Origin: Candidatus Bathyarchaeota archaeon
Lineage (GTDB): Archaea; Thermoproteota; Bathyarchaeia; Bathyarchaeales; SOJC01
DNA length: 10,218 nucleotides
Assembly (NCBI GenBank): GCA_030608925.1
Contig: JAUWDF010000009.1
Location: 1 to 10,218 of the forward strand
Direction of reading: 5' to 3'
Within the stretch, counting starts at the first letter, position 1. Each line of letters opens with the position of its first letter. A program made the translations under genes and the position numbers. Below, in pieces: positions 1-6,313 of this stretch. The notes under the pieces are model-generated. The model had not been told where the DNA came from and ran no database searches. It saw only the letters and a list, made by a program, of their open reading frames with translations.

Positions 1-1
1 C

Positions 2-682
2 GCTGAAATGGAAACAGATGGAAAGAAGATAGCTTATGGTTACAGCTCAGGAACATATGCTAGACTTAATCCTATGCTCAATGAGCTAACCCTAATCCCT
101 AGACAAGAGGAAATTGATGCTCTGGGCTCTGGCATAACGAAGACAGATTGGGATCGAAGATTTGAGCTTGTGCTCCAGAAAGCTGAGGGGAAAAAGGTTA
201 ACGCGGCAATGGGAGTTACTCCAGTAATCTCATCTTTTGCCAAATATGTTACAAGGAGTCGAGGGAAGAAACCAAAAGAACTATGGAACATTAAGGCACT
301 TTTCTGCACAAGCGTGAGGAAAATACAATTCAAATACGCCCCCAAATTAAAATCTTATTTTGGGGATATACCGATTGTAGAGATGTACACTGCAACAGAG
401 GGAGCCTTCGGTCAGCAACTCGATGACCTTCCCTACATATGCCCAAACTATGACACTTACCTATTTGAAGTTGAAACAGGTCGCGGTACAATTATGCTTC
501 ATGAACTCGAGAGAGGTGAATGGGGACGATTAATCATCTCTTCCTGTCTTTTTCCGAGATACGATATAGGCGACATGATTGAAGCAATGGGGAAAAACTA
601 CTTTCGCATCTTTGGTAGAGCAACCCCTCTAACCATCTTAGAGCATAGGCTCCATAGATTGTTGTTTAGATGGTTTATCTAG
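2..682 (+). CDS. GH3-family acyl-acid adenylating enzyme, C-terminal part (5' truncated)
   Basis: The frame is open to the left edge of the window, so the ATG at 8 is probably internal and the N-terminal half is missing (GH3 proteins usually have about 500 or more residues). Counting from that ATG, YTATEG (127-132) resembles the GH3 motif II (Y-x-x-[ST]-E-G) and RYDIGD (184-189) the YRxGD-like motif III; both lie around the acyl-adenylate site. FGRAT (202-206) follows, and the tail has an amphipathic end with RWFI. GH3 enzymes activate a carboxylic acid with ATP and, in plants, pass it to an amino acid; substrates of the archaeal members are not known to me. The stop codon overlaps the 3' end of the facing gene by 8 bp. 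Family call fairly sure, substrate unknown. Confidence 0.8.
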   Translation, partial: AEMETDGKKIAYGYSSGTYARLNPMLNELTLIPRQEEIDALGSGITKTDWDRRFELVLQKAEGKKVNAAMGVTPVISSFAKYVTRSRGKKPKELWNIKALFCTSVRKIQFKYAPKLKSYFGDIPIVEMYTATEGAFGQQLDDLPYICPNYDTYLFEVETGRGTIMLHELERGEWGRLIISSCLFPRYDIGDMIEAMGKNYFRIFGRATPLTILEHRLHRLLFRWFI

Positions 683-1067
683 GGCGCGGGTTCCTACTTC
701 TGGCTTTGGTAACACTGTAAATAGCAACTACGATTATTATTACACCAATAGCGAATAAGAAAAAGGCGCCACTCACTAAACTGGTTAACCCGAGCAATCT
801 AGTTACAATTAATATGACTCCAATAACCACGAGAATCAAACCAGCTACAAGAGCCCAGAATGTACTGTTCTCTTCTTTTTCATGCTTCTCGTGCTGTTCC
901 TCCTTTTCATGCTTTTCTTCCTTCTCGTGTTTTTCCTCTTTCTCTTGCTTCTCATGCTTCTCGTGCTGTTCCTTCGAAACTATTCCTGCCGTAATAGAAC
1001 TCCCACATTTGGGGCAGAATTTCATTTCTTGAGCGATTTCATTACCGCATTTCGGGCAGTAAGGCAA
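675..1067 (-). CDS. Zinc-ribbon membrane protein with Glu/Lys/His repeat linker
   Basis: A 130-residue protein of unknown function in three parts. Residues 4-21 form a zinc ribbon with two CPKCG knuckles (C4, C7, C18, C21). Residues 33-66 are an almost pure repeat of Glu, Lys and His, likely a charged helix. Residues 70-92 and 97-119 are two hydrophobic membrane segments, followed by a basic tail. The zinc ribbon and charged linker probably face the cytoplasm, because there is no signal peptide. The start is TTG: no ATG or GTG lies in frame close upstream, a GGTGA ribosome binding site sits 7 nt before the TTG, and a TATA box is centred 39 nt upstream. An ATG at 1080-1078 is in another frame. 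The gene faces the GH3 gene and overlaps it by 8 bp. Zinc-ribbon plus transmembrane proteins are common in archaea, but no role can be assigned. Confidence 0.82.
   Translation of the reverse strand: MPYCPKCGNEIAQEMKFCPKCGSSITAGIVSKEQHEKHEKQEKEEKHEKEEKHEKEEQHEKHEKEENSTFWALVAGLILVVIGVILIVTRLLGLTSLVSGAFFLFAIGVIIIVVAIYSVTKARSRNPRPR
870..971 (-). repeat. Glu/Lys/His-coding low-complexity repeat with a 20-bp exact duplication
   Basis: This in-gene tract encodes units such as HEKEEK and HEKHEK in the zinc-ribbon membrane protein. The 20 bp at 881-900 recur exactly at 953-972, 72 bp (24 codons) away, so the tract probably grew by slippage or unequal exchange in whole codons. The length may vary between strains. 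Confidence 0.85.
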
Positions 1068-1074
1068 AACAGTT

Positions 1075-1079
1075 TCACC
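1075..1079 (-). promoter_or_regulatory. Ribosome binding site GGTGA deciding a TTG start
   Basis: On the minus strand GGTGA ends 7 nt before the TTG at 1067-1065. Together with the TATA box at 1101-1112 this supports TTG as the start of the zinc-ribbon membrane protein. Confidence 0.6.
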
Positions 1080-1100
1080 ATCAAGTACTCTTCGTTGAAT

Positions 1101-1112
1101 GTAAATATAAGC
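1101..1112 (-). promoter_or_regulatory. TATA box of the zinc-ribbon membrane protein gene
   Basis: The minus strand reads GCTTATATTTAC, like the boxes before the COG2522 regulator (GCTTATATACC) and the small membrane protein (GCTTATATATC). It is centred about 39 nt before the TTG start, giving a short leader that still contains the ribosome binding site. A second AT-rich stretch lies just upstream. Confidence 0.55.
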
Positions 1113-1248
1113 GTTAAAGTTTTTAAAGAGGTGCGCGCGGAGATATCGATGGTTTTACCTTGTTTGATCCGCTTCATTCAAAGTAATGTGAAAAAGTCTA
1201 ATTGAGCTATTATGTACACGCTTCAAAGGATAAAGCAAAATAGCAGAT

Positions 1249-1264
1249 TGTGCATATACGCACA
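1249..1264. promoter_or_regulatory. Small inverted repeat before the YHS gene (possible operator)
   Basis: TGTGC and GCACA flank a 6-bp spacer, 24 bp upstream of the ATG at 1288. It could be a protein-binding site or chance; its right arm touches the alternative upstream ATG at 1264. Confidence 0.2.
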
Positions 1265-1287
1265 TGTATTTCGGAAATGTGAGAAGA

Positions 1288-1431
1288 ATGCCTAGGGATA
1301 CTGTTTGCGGTTCTACATTAGATGAAAAGAGGGCCAAATACAAGATTACATATGGAGGAGAAACTTACTATTTTTGCAGCGTGAAATGTAAAAAAAGATT
1401 TAAGCGGAGTCCAATCAAGTTCGCAAAATAA
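1288..1431 (+). CDS. Small YHS/TRASH-type metal-binding domain protein
   Basis: A 47-residue protein that is essentially one YHS domain. DTVCG (4-8) matches the DPVCG opening, TYYFCS (26-31) the characteristic F-C-S element, and KCKKRF (33-38) the following C-K-x-x-F. The three cysteines C7, C30 and C34 show the C-x22-C-x3-C spacing of TRASH/YHS domains, which bind or sense heavy metals such as copper and also occur as stand-alone proteins or parts of P-type ATPases. The Met usual after the first CG is Ser here. An in-frame ATG at 1264 would add eight residues; I prefer 1288 because it places DTVCG at the very N-terminus, as is usual, and GTGAGA lies just before it. No metal transporter gene is adjacent. 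The family is clear; the metal is unknown. Confidence 0.8.
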   Translation: MPRDTVCGSTLDEKRAKYKITYGGETYYFCSVKCKKRFKRSPIKFAK

Positions 1432-1783
1432 GAATTCACCACTTTGTATGCTTCTTTTATCTTCTACGCTTGGAACATTTTTCGATTGTTAGTTGAACGA
1501 ATATGGCGAAATGACTAGGGCAACAAAACAGATCTTAGGTGAAGTATTTGCATGCACAAGATGGAACTCAACAGAGAATGATAGACAGAACACAGATGCA
1601 CGCGCGCAAAAATTGCAGTTACATAGAACACTACAGAGTCAAGAAAAGGGCATAAATCTCTTAATCACCCTTCTACGTCTCCTTTTCACCTTTCAAGTAA
1701 GAATATGTGAGTGCATAGTTCTTGAATAATGGAAAATCTCCAATCTAGACACGTATGAAGTGGCAAAAACTTAAGAAACACCA
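1432..1783. other. Intergenic stretch with no convincing gene
   Basis: About 350 bp between the YHS gene and the thiolase promoter. A 78-codon TTG-started frame at 1493-1729 matches nothing I know and has no clear promoter or ribosome binding site. I see no tRNA-like or C/D-box sRNA structure. The pyrimidine-rich tract around 1451-1467 could serve as a terminator for the YHS gene. Confidence 0.5.
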
Positions 1784-1791
1784 TTATATAA
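1784..1791 (+). promoter_or_regulatory. TATA box of the thiolase/HMG-CoA synthase operon
   Basis: TTATATAA, preceded by a purine-rich BRE-like stretch, is centred 40 nt before the ATG at 1828. Transcription would begin near 1813, so the ATG at 1792, directly after the box, cannot be the start for this promoter. Confidence 0.65.
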
Positions 1792-1827
1792 ATGTGTGAA
1801 AGCTCATTAAACGGGGCTGCTGTCATA

Positions 1828-3036
1828 ATGAAAGCTAATTCTCCTACTATTGTTAGTGGTGCCCGAACCAAGTTCGGTGAACATTACGAAAGAGAACCCG
1901 AAAGACTAGTTGAAGAAGCAGGCTTGACAGCCTTAAACTCTGCAAGTATTGAACGTAAGGATCTAGACGCCTGTTTCTTTGCTGATTATTTTCTCCCGAT
2001 CACCAACAAAATTGGACTTGAAGAAGGGTTCCTATCTGAGCTCCTAGAACTCTATATCCCTATGGAGATCACACGATCCTTCAGCTCCGCACTTTCAAAT
2101 GCGTGTAATGCAATCCTCGCTGGGAAATACAACTGTGTCCTTGTGGGAGGGATGGAAAAAATGACGGATCGATGGGATAAAATCAGAGATGACTTGATGC
2201 TTCTTGAAGACCCATGGAGTTACTATGCTGGATCTACACCAGAGGCAAACCATGAACTAATGCTGCGAGCGTACATAAAGAAGCACAAGATTACGGGTAA
2301 ACAACTTGAGACTTTGAACACTGCATTAGCGGAGCTTTCGGTGAGAAACCACCACAACGCTATGAAAAACCAAGACGCACATTTTCAACGGGAAATATCG
2401 GTGGAAACAGTCATGAAAGCAAGACTGAAGGAGAGGAAACCTTTGGGACTCTTTGACTTTGCACCAATCTCCGATGGAGCATCAGCCCTAATACTTACAA
2501 ATTTCTCAGTAGCTGAGTCGTATACGGATAAACCAATACATATTCTGGGCTACTCTCAAGCCACAGACTACATTACTTTCCCTTCAAGAAACAACCTAAC
2601 AGGCTTCAATGCAACAAGACTAGCAATTAAAGACGCCTTGAAAACAGCAAAAGTCGAATTAGATGACATTTCTATCTTGGAGCTCTACGACCAGTCCACA
2701 GTAATGGGGCTAGTATCTTTAGAAGACTTGGGTTTCTGTGAGATAGGAAAGGCTTGGATTGATATTCACCAAAACTATGAACGAGATAAAAACTACTATA
2801 ATATCGGCAGCAATCCACTTTTTATTAACGTGAATGGAGGACTCAAAGCAGATGGAAATCCTTTGGGAGCTACAGGGGGCGCTGAAACTCTTGAAGTTTT
2901 CAACCAATTAAGACACAAAGCAGGTGAAAGACAGATAGCATTCGACGGTGAACTTAGATACGGCTGTGTACATGAACTAGAAGGCTTTGGAACCAAAGCT
3001 TACACAATTATCTTAGGAAGAGCCGAAGATGAGTAG
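1828..3036 (+). CDS. Thiolase-fold protein lacking the usual catalytic residues
   Basis: A 402-residue member of the archaeal/SCP2-like thiolase family; the opening VSGARTKFGEHYE and GGMEKMTD (107-114) are typical. The family's active-site motifs are changed. Aligned without gaps to the archaeal C-A-S-G motif, the nucleophilic Cys is T82 (TRS, codon 2071-2073). The HDxF motif reads YDQS with Y287 (2686-2688). GHP reads GNP with N344 (2857-2859). The last motif keeps H382 but reads HELEG instead of HNxGG. C93 lies 11 residues after the Cys position and does not align with it. Normal acetoacetyl-CoA thiolase chemistry is therefore unlikely. The start at 1828 is chosen from the TATA box 40 nt upstream; an ATG at 1792 is in frame. 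The gene overlaps the HMG-CoA synthase gene by 8 nt, so the products probably act together. It may be a structural partner or carry out another C-C bond reaction. Confidence 0.85.
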   Translation: MKANSPTIVSGARTKFGEHYEREPERLVEEAGLTALNSASIERKDLDACFFADYFLPITNKIGLEEGFLSELLELYIPMEITRSFSSALSNACNAILAGKYNCVLVGGMEKMTDRWDKIRDDLMLLEDPWSYYAGSTPEANHELMLRAYIKKHKITGKQLETLNTALAELSVRNHHNAMKNQDAHFQREISVETVMKARLKERKPLGLFDFAPISDGASALILTNFSVAESYTDKPIHILGYSQATDYITFPSRNNLTGFNATRLAIKDALKTAKVELDDISILELYDQSTVMGLVSLEDLGFCEIGKAWIDIHQNYERDKNYYNIGSNPLFINVNGGLKADGNPLGATGGAETLEVFNQLRHKAGERQIAFDGELRYGCVHELEGFGTKAYTIILGRAEDE

Positions 3037-4549
3037 TGAACCCATCGAAAGACGAGTCGCATACATAGGAGACAGATTACGCGGTACTCGCTGTGGCTTC
3101 TGCGGAAGAGAATACTTTAAGATCAAAGACTACTGTGGCGCCTGTGGAAGAGAATCCTTTGGAAAAATGGAATCAATCGACTTTTTCTACGAAGAAGGAA
3201 CTCTGGAATTTTGTACATTGATCAATGAGCCGACAAATAAGTTCAAAAGATTAGGCTCATACATCTACGGAATAGCATCTTTCCATAACGGCAACGTTCG
3301 TTTTCCAGGTCGACTAACTGATCATATAATAAGAGATGAAGAATTCTCTCTGGAAGAGCTAGAAGGTCGGAAAATTGTACCTAGGTTCAGGAGAAGGCAC
3401 GCCGCAGAACCCAGCGGAATAGTGCCGACAATCTCTTTAGCTTTTACATTTGCAGACGAATATTACCCCTACCAAGAATACCGAATCGTAAAACCGTCGA
3501 AAGAATATGACAAACCTGGAATAGTGGGATACGGTGTTTATACTTCTAAGTTTCGAATTAAAGAAGGAAAGATTGAACGTGCTATACCTTTCCTAGATGA
3601 GGATGCAATGACCGCATCAGTCGAAGCTGGAAAAATGGCTCTCATTCACTCTGGAATAGATCACCGATCAGTTGATAAAGTCTATGTTGGGTCAGAATCT
3701 AACCCCTATGCTGTCAAGCCCATGGCTTCGAAAGTAGCCCAAGTACTAAAGCTCGGTGAAGAAGAAGCAGCAGAAGGGGTGCAATGCGTAGACGCAGTCG
3801 ATACCGAATTTGCCTGCAAAGCAGCTACCAGCATGTTCAAAGACGCCGCTTCACTAGTTTATTACCAAGGATCAAAAGGATCCTATACAATGGTAATTGG
3901 AGCTGACAATTCCCAGTCCGCACCGAGGGGCGAACCAGGTGGCGAACTCGACTTTTTCGTAGGATACGGTGGCAGCGCTTTCCTCTTTGGCATGTGCGAT
4001 GTGATAGCGCAATTTGAAGGCTGGGTTTCTATAACCTCAGACACTCCAGATTTTTGGAGAAGGGATCTACAACGTTACCCAAGCCATGGAGGTAGATTCA
4101 CAGGTCTACCCGCCTACTTCAAACATGTGACAAAAGCCACTAACAAACTTATGGAGAAACTGAAGCTCAAACCACAAGATGTAGATTATTTCGTAGCACA
4201 CCAGCCAAATGCAGCTTTTCCAACACGTGTCGCAAAAGCCTTAGGCTTCAAAGAAGACCAGTTCCTTCCAGGTCTGCAGGTTGCAAAGTTCGGGAACACT
4301 TATTCTGGCTGCTCACCAATAGGCTTGGCAGCTGTTCTTGAAGTAGCCAAGCCAGATAATCGAATCATAATGACAAGCTATGGCTCAGGAGCGGGAAGCG
4401 ATGCTTATTCTTTCATTACAACAAGTCAGCTAGAAGACAAGAAACCTCGACAAAAATTCACTGTAGGTTACCAAGCTGCGAATCCCTTCTTGGATTATGT
4501 AGATTATACCACATACCGAAGACTTAAACAGGGAATGAACGGAAATTAG
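3029..4549 (+). CDS. DUF35 (zinc-ribbon/OB) fused to HMG-CoA synthase
   Basis: A 506-residue fusion. Residues 20-45 form a zinc ribbon (C22, C25, C36, C39) and about 55-125 an OB-like domain, together the DUF35/ChsH2 type that binds CoA esters next to thiolases. From GIVGYG (164-169) onward it is an archaeal HMG-CoA synthase, which condenses acetyl-CoA with acetoacetyl-CoA for the mevalonate pathway. The catalytic residues are present: E223 in SESNPYAVKP, C263 in EFACKA and H391 in HQPN; YGSGAGSDAY (451-460) is also typical. After GIVGYGVY, the stretch up to DED (190-192) seems about 20 residues shorter than in canonical archaeal enzymes as I remember them. In most archaea DUF35, thiolase and synthase are separate genes. 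The ATG overlaps the thiolase stop by 8 nt, suggesting translational coupling. Likely active, but its acyl substrate may differ from acetoacetyl-CoA. Confidence 0.88.
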   Translation: MSSEPIERRVAYIGDRLRGTRCGFCGREYFKIKDYCGACGRESFGKMESIDFFYEEGTLEFCTLINEPTNKFKRLGSYIYGIASFHNGNVRFPGRLTDHIIRDEEFSLEELEGRKIVPRFRRRHAAEPSGIVPTISLAFTFADEYYPYQEYRIVKPSKEYDKPGIVGYGVYTSKFRIKEGKIERAIPFLDEDAMTASVEAGKMALIHSGIDHRSVDKVYVGSESNPYAVKPMASKVAQVLKLGEEEAAEGVQCVDAVDTEFACKAATSMFKDAASLVYYQGSKGSYTMVIGADNSQSAPRGEPGGELDFFVGYGGSAFLFGMCDVIAQFEGWVSITSDTPDFWRRDLQRYPSHGGRFTGLPAYFKHVTKATNKLMEKLKLKPQDVDYFVAHQPNAAFPTRVAKALGFKEDQFLPGLQVAKFGNTYSGCSPIGLAAVLEVAKPDNRIIMTSYGSGAGSDAYSFITTSQLEDKKPRQKFTVGYQAANPFLDYVDYTTYRRLKQGMNGN

Positions 4550-4551
4550 AG

Positions 4552-5748
4552 ATGGAGACTCAACTCTTGGATGGAGAAACGGAGAAAAACCATCGACTGC
4601 AGTTCGCGATTTGGATACTTAAAGTCCTCTACACCCCATTGAAGACTTTTGAAGAAATTGTTAAGAAACCAAATATCAAGGGTCCAATCTTAATCTTACT
4701 CTTAACCTTACCTCTGACTGTGGGCATACAATACATCAGTGGAGTAAACTTCTTCTTGGAAACCCCATTACCCAAAAGTGATTTATGGACGGAAAAGCCA
4801 TCAGGCCCCTCATCTTTCTCCTGGGTTCCAGAAAACAAAACAACTTATGACTCAATAGACAAAATCTCCGGTAACTATAGCGTGTCAAACTCAGTAATAG
4901 ACTCCTCGCTGATTCAGTTGGAGCTGACGAGCATAGGAGTTCTGAATGCGTCGACCGAAGAATACAATCGTTTATCTTTCAGTATAAAATGGGTCAATGC
5001 AGAGGGCATAATGCCAACAACAGCTACTCTACAATTACTTTCTCTAAACAATGAAAACCATTGGTTTGAACAAGACATAGAACCTCTATTGGCAAATACT
5101 ACGGACAGCTGGGTTAACATCACAAGTTTCAAGGCTCTAAATCTGGCCACTTCCCCTCCATGGACACTGCATGGATCACCCCGCTGGGATAGCATCACTG
5201 GAATTGTATTCCAATTAACCTGGGAAGATCCAGCAAACCTCAGCGTAAAAGTAGATGATTTGTTTTTCGGAAAGTACGAGGATTTGACATCTTCAGGCAG
5301 CACGATTATACTACTCGCTTCTCTTATTCGAAGTGGAGTTGATTTTGTATCTGAGTGGCTCATTCTATCAGTAATCGCCTTTCTGGCTTTGAAGAGTTTC
5401 GCTGGTTGGAGCGGTTCTTGGAAAAACCTGTGGCTTGTGGTTGGATACGTTTACTCAACTTCTATTGTCCATTTGGGGGCTCTTCTACTGGTTTCAATCT
5501 TTTTACCTCCCATTTTCCTTCCTTACAACGCCACATATTCGGAATATGTCAATATAACCCAAGGCAACTGGGGTATCCCTATCTCCGTTTTAGGCTTGGC
5601 AAACTACGTCTGGGCGACAATTCTTTGTACCGTCAGTCTACAGAAGGTTGGTAAACTAGGTTGGAGTAAAGCCTTCTTAGTGGGCTTCGGAGCTATTGTG
5701 ATGACCTTGCTGCTAAGTTCCTTCCTGCTAACATTTCTTGGCTTTTAG
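4552..5748 (+). CDS. Yip1-like multi-pass membrane protein with large extracellular domain
   Basis: A 398-residue protein starting 2 nt after the synthase stop, so part of the same operon. The cytoplasmic N-terminus (VLYTPLKTFEEIVKKP, 25-40) resembles archaeal Yip1-domain proteins. TM1 is about 44-62; residues 66-248 form a large hydrophilic, beta-rich domain with aromatic strands ending in VDDLFFGKY (234-242), like a jelly-roll carbohydrate-binding fold. Further membrane segments are about 266-283, 293-321, 342-362 and 373-396. Eight N-glycosylation sequons (N95, N108, N132, N182, N189, N229, N326, N334) all fall in segments predicted outside. The role is unknown; it may hold or regulate something at the membrane that uses the upstream enzymes' product, but nothing in the sequence proves it. 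The end overlaps the facing regulator gene by 4 bp. Confidence 0.78.
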   Translation: METQLLDGETEKNHRLQFAIWILKVLYTPLKTFEEIVKKPNIKGPILILLLTLPLTVGIQYISGVNFFLETPLPKSDLWTEKPSGPSSFSWVPENKTTYDSIDKISGNYSVSNSVIDSSLIQLELTSIGVLNASTEEYNRLSFSIKWVNAEGIMPTTATLQLLSLNNENHWFEQDIEPLLANTTDSWVNITSFKALNLATSPPWTLHGSPRWDSITGIVFQLTWEDPANLSVKVDDLFFGKYEDLTSSGSTIILLASLIRSGVDFVSEWLILSVIAFLALKSFAGWSGSWKNLWLVVGYVYSTSIVHLGALLLVSIFLPPIFLPYNATYSEYVNITQGNWGIPISVLGLANYVWATILCTVSLQKVGKLGWSKAFLVGFGAIVMTLLLSSFLLTFLGF

Positions 5749-6143
5749 GTTTGGGACTGACAAGAAGATGGGTTACACACAGTGCATCTTTCCAAATCCA
5801 GTGTCGGATTAGCATTCTTGCAGAGTTGACACATGAGACCCTTCTCACGTACAAGTCGGCAAGTGCTGCAGATTTCTCGTGCTAAAGTCATTACATCAAG
5901 GTTACCCTGAACCAGTGAAGTAGCAGTTTCTGAAATCACTTTTTTCACATCCCCCTCCTCATCGATCCGCAAAGTACCACCTCTCACATAATGCGTGTAT
6001 TTACTGACTGCTGTTTGAGTTATGGATAACAGCTTCGCCGTTTCTATTTGTTTCAGCTTGTGTTTCTGAATAAGCTCAATAGCGAGACGAGCGCGTATGG
6101 CTGGGACAACTGATTTGACTGCTATTTCGCATGGGAGGTTCAT
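5745..6143 (-). CDS. COG2522-like HTH regulator with Cys-rich C-terminus
   Basis: A 132-residue DNA-binding protein. The opening MNLPCEIAVKSVVPAIRARL is typical of the archaeal COG2522 family. An HTH lies at about 28-53 (KQIETAKLLSITQTAVSKYT, with AVSKY in the recognition helix). The C-terminal part holds C92, C95, C105, C108, C120, C123 and C128, with C5 at the N-terminus; such paired cysteines suggest zinc or an iron-sulfur cluster, hence possible redox or metal sensing. The frame stays open to 6290, but the start at 6143 fits the family N-terminus, a GGAG ribosome binding site 8 nt upstream and a TATA box centred 40 nt upstream; the longer form would translate through the promoter and operators. 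Two palindromes directly upstream of the TATA box suggest autoregulation or control with the divergent gene. Confidence 0.85.
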   Translation of the reverse strand: MNLPCEIAVKSVVPAIRARLAIELIQKHKLKQIETAKLLSITQTAVSKYTHYVRGGTLRIDEEGDVKKVISETATSLVQGNLDVMTLAREICSTCRLVREKGLMCQLCKNANPTLDLERCTVCNPSSCQSQT

Positions 6144-6177
6144 TATATTTGCTCCATCTGAATTGATGTTTGAGCAA

Positions 6178-6188
6178 GGTATATAAGC
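6178..6188 (-). promoter_or_regulatory. TATA box of the COG2522-like regulator gene
   Basis: The minus strand reads GCTTATATACC, centred 40 nt before the ATG at 6143. It touches the palindrome at 6189-6202, so a protein bound there would lie over or beside the BRE and the TFB/TBP site. Confidence 0.6.
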
Positions 6189-6202
6189 ATGACGCCCGTC
6201 AT
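6189..6202. promoter_or_regulatory. Operator-like palindrome 1
   Basis: ATGACGCCCGTCAT has perfect 6-bp arms (ATGACG/CGTCAT) around CC. It matches palindrome 2 at 12 of 14 positions, and the two are 21 bp apart centre to centre, two helical turns, so dimers would bind the same face of the DNA. The site lies in the control region shared by the two divergent regulators. Confidence 0.65.
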
Positions 6203-6209
6203 AAATATT

Positions 6210-6223
6210 ATGACGCATGTCAT
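6210..6223. promoter_or_regulatory. Operator-like palindrome 2
   Basis: ATGACGCATGTCAT has 5-bp arms (ATGAC/GTCAT) around GCAT and differs from palindrome 1 only at the two bases after ATGACGC. A further half-site, GTGACG at 6229-6234, follows. The likely ligand is one of the two flanking regulators. Confidence 0.65.
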
Positions 6224-6245
6224 AGAGCGTGACGGAGGAAAATAA

Positions 6246-6256
6246 AAATTTTAAAG
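6246..6256 (+). promoter_or_regulatory. Possible TATA box of the divergent winged-helix regulator
   Basis: An AT-rich element (AATTTTAAAGA) centred about 63 nt before the ATG at 6314 is the best candidate on this strand. It is less canonical than the others and further from the start, implying a leader of roughly 35-40 nt. Confidence 0.35.
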
Positions 6257-6313
6257 AAAAACTCTTCTCCTTTCTCTCCCCAACAAGCAAGTCCGAGTAA
6301 TGAACGAACTCCT

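Noticed and set aside
1493..1729. 78-codon frame starting at TTG in the gap before the thiolase
   Set aside because: No recognisable family, no box or ribosome binding site before it, and an odd composition; treated as chance.
1792..1827. Upstream ATG as start of the thiolase gene
   Set aside because: It directly follows the TATA box, so transcription would begin downstream of it; the ATG at 1828 fits the spacing and the family N-terminus.
6144..6290. 49-residue N-terminal extension of the COG2522-like regulator
   Set aside because: It would be translated from the TATA box and both palindromes; the family N-terminus begins at 6143.
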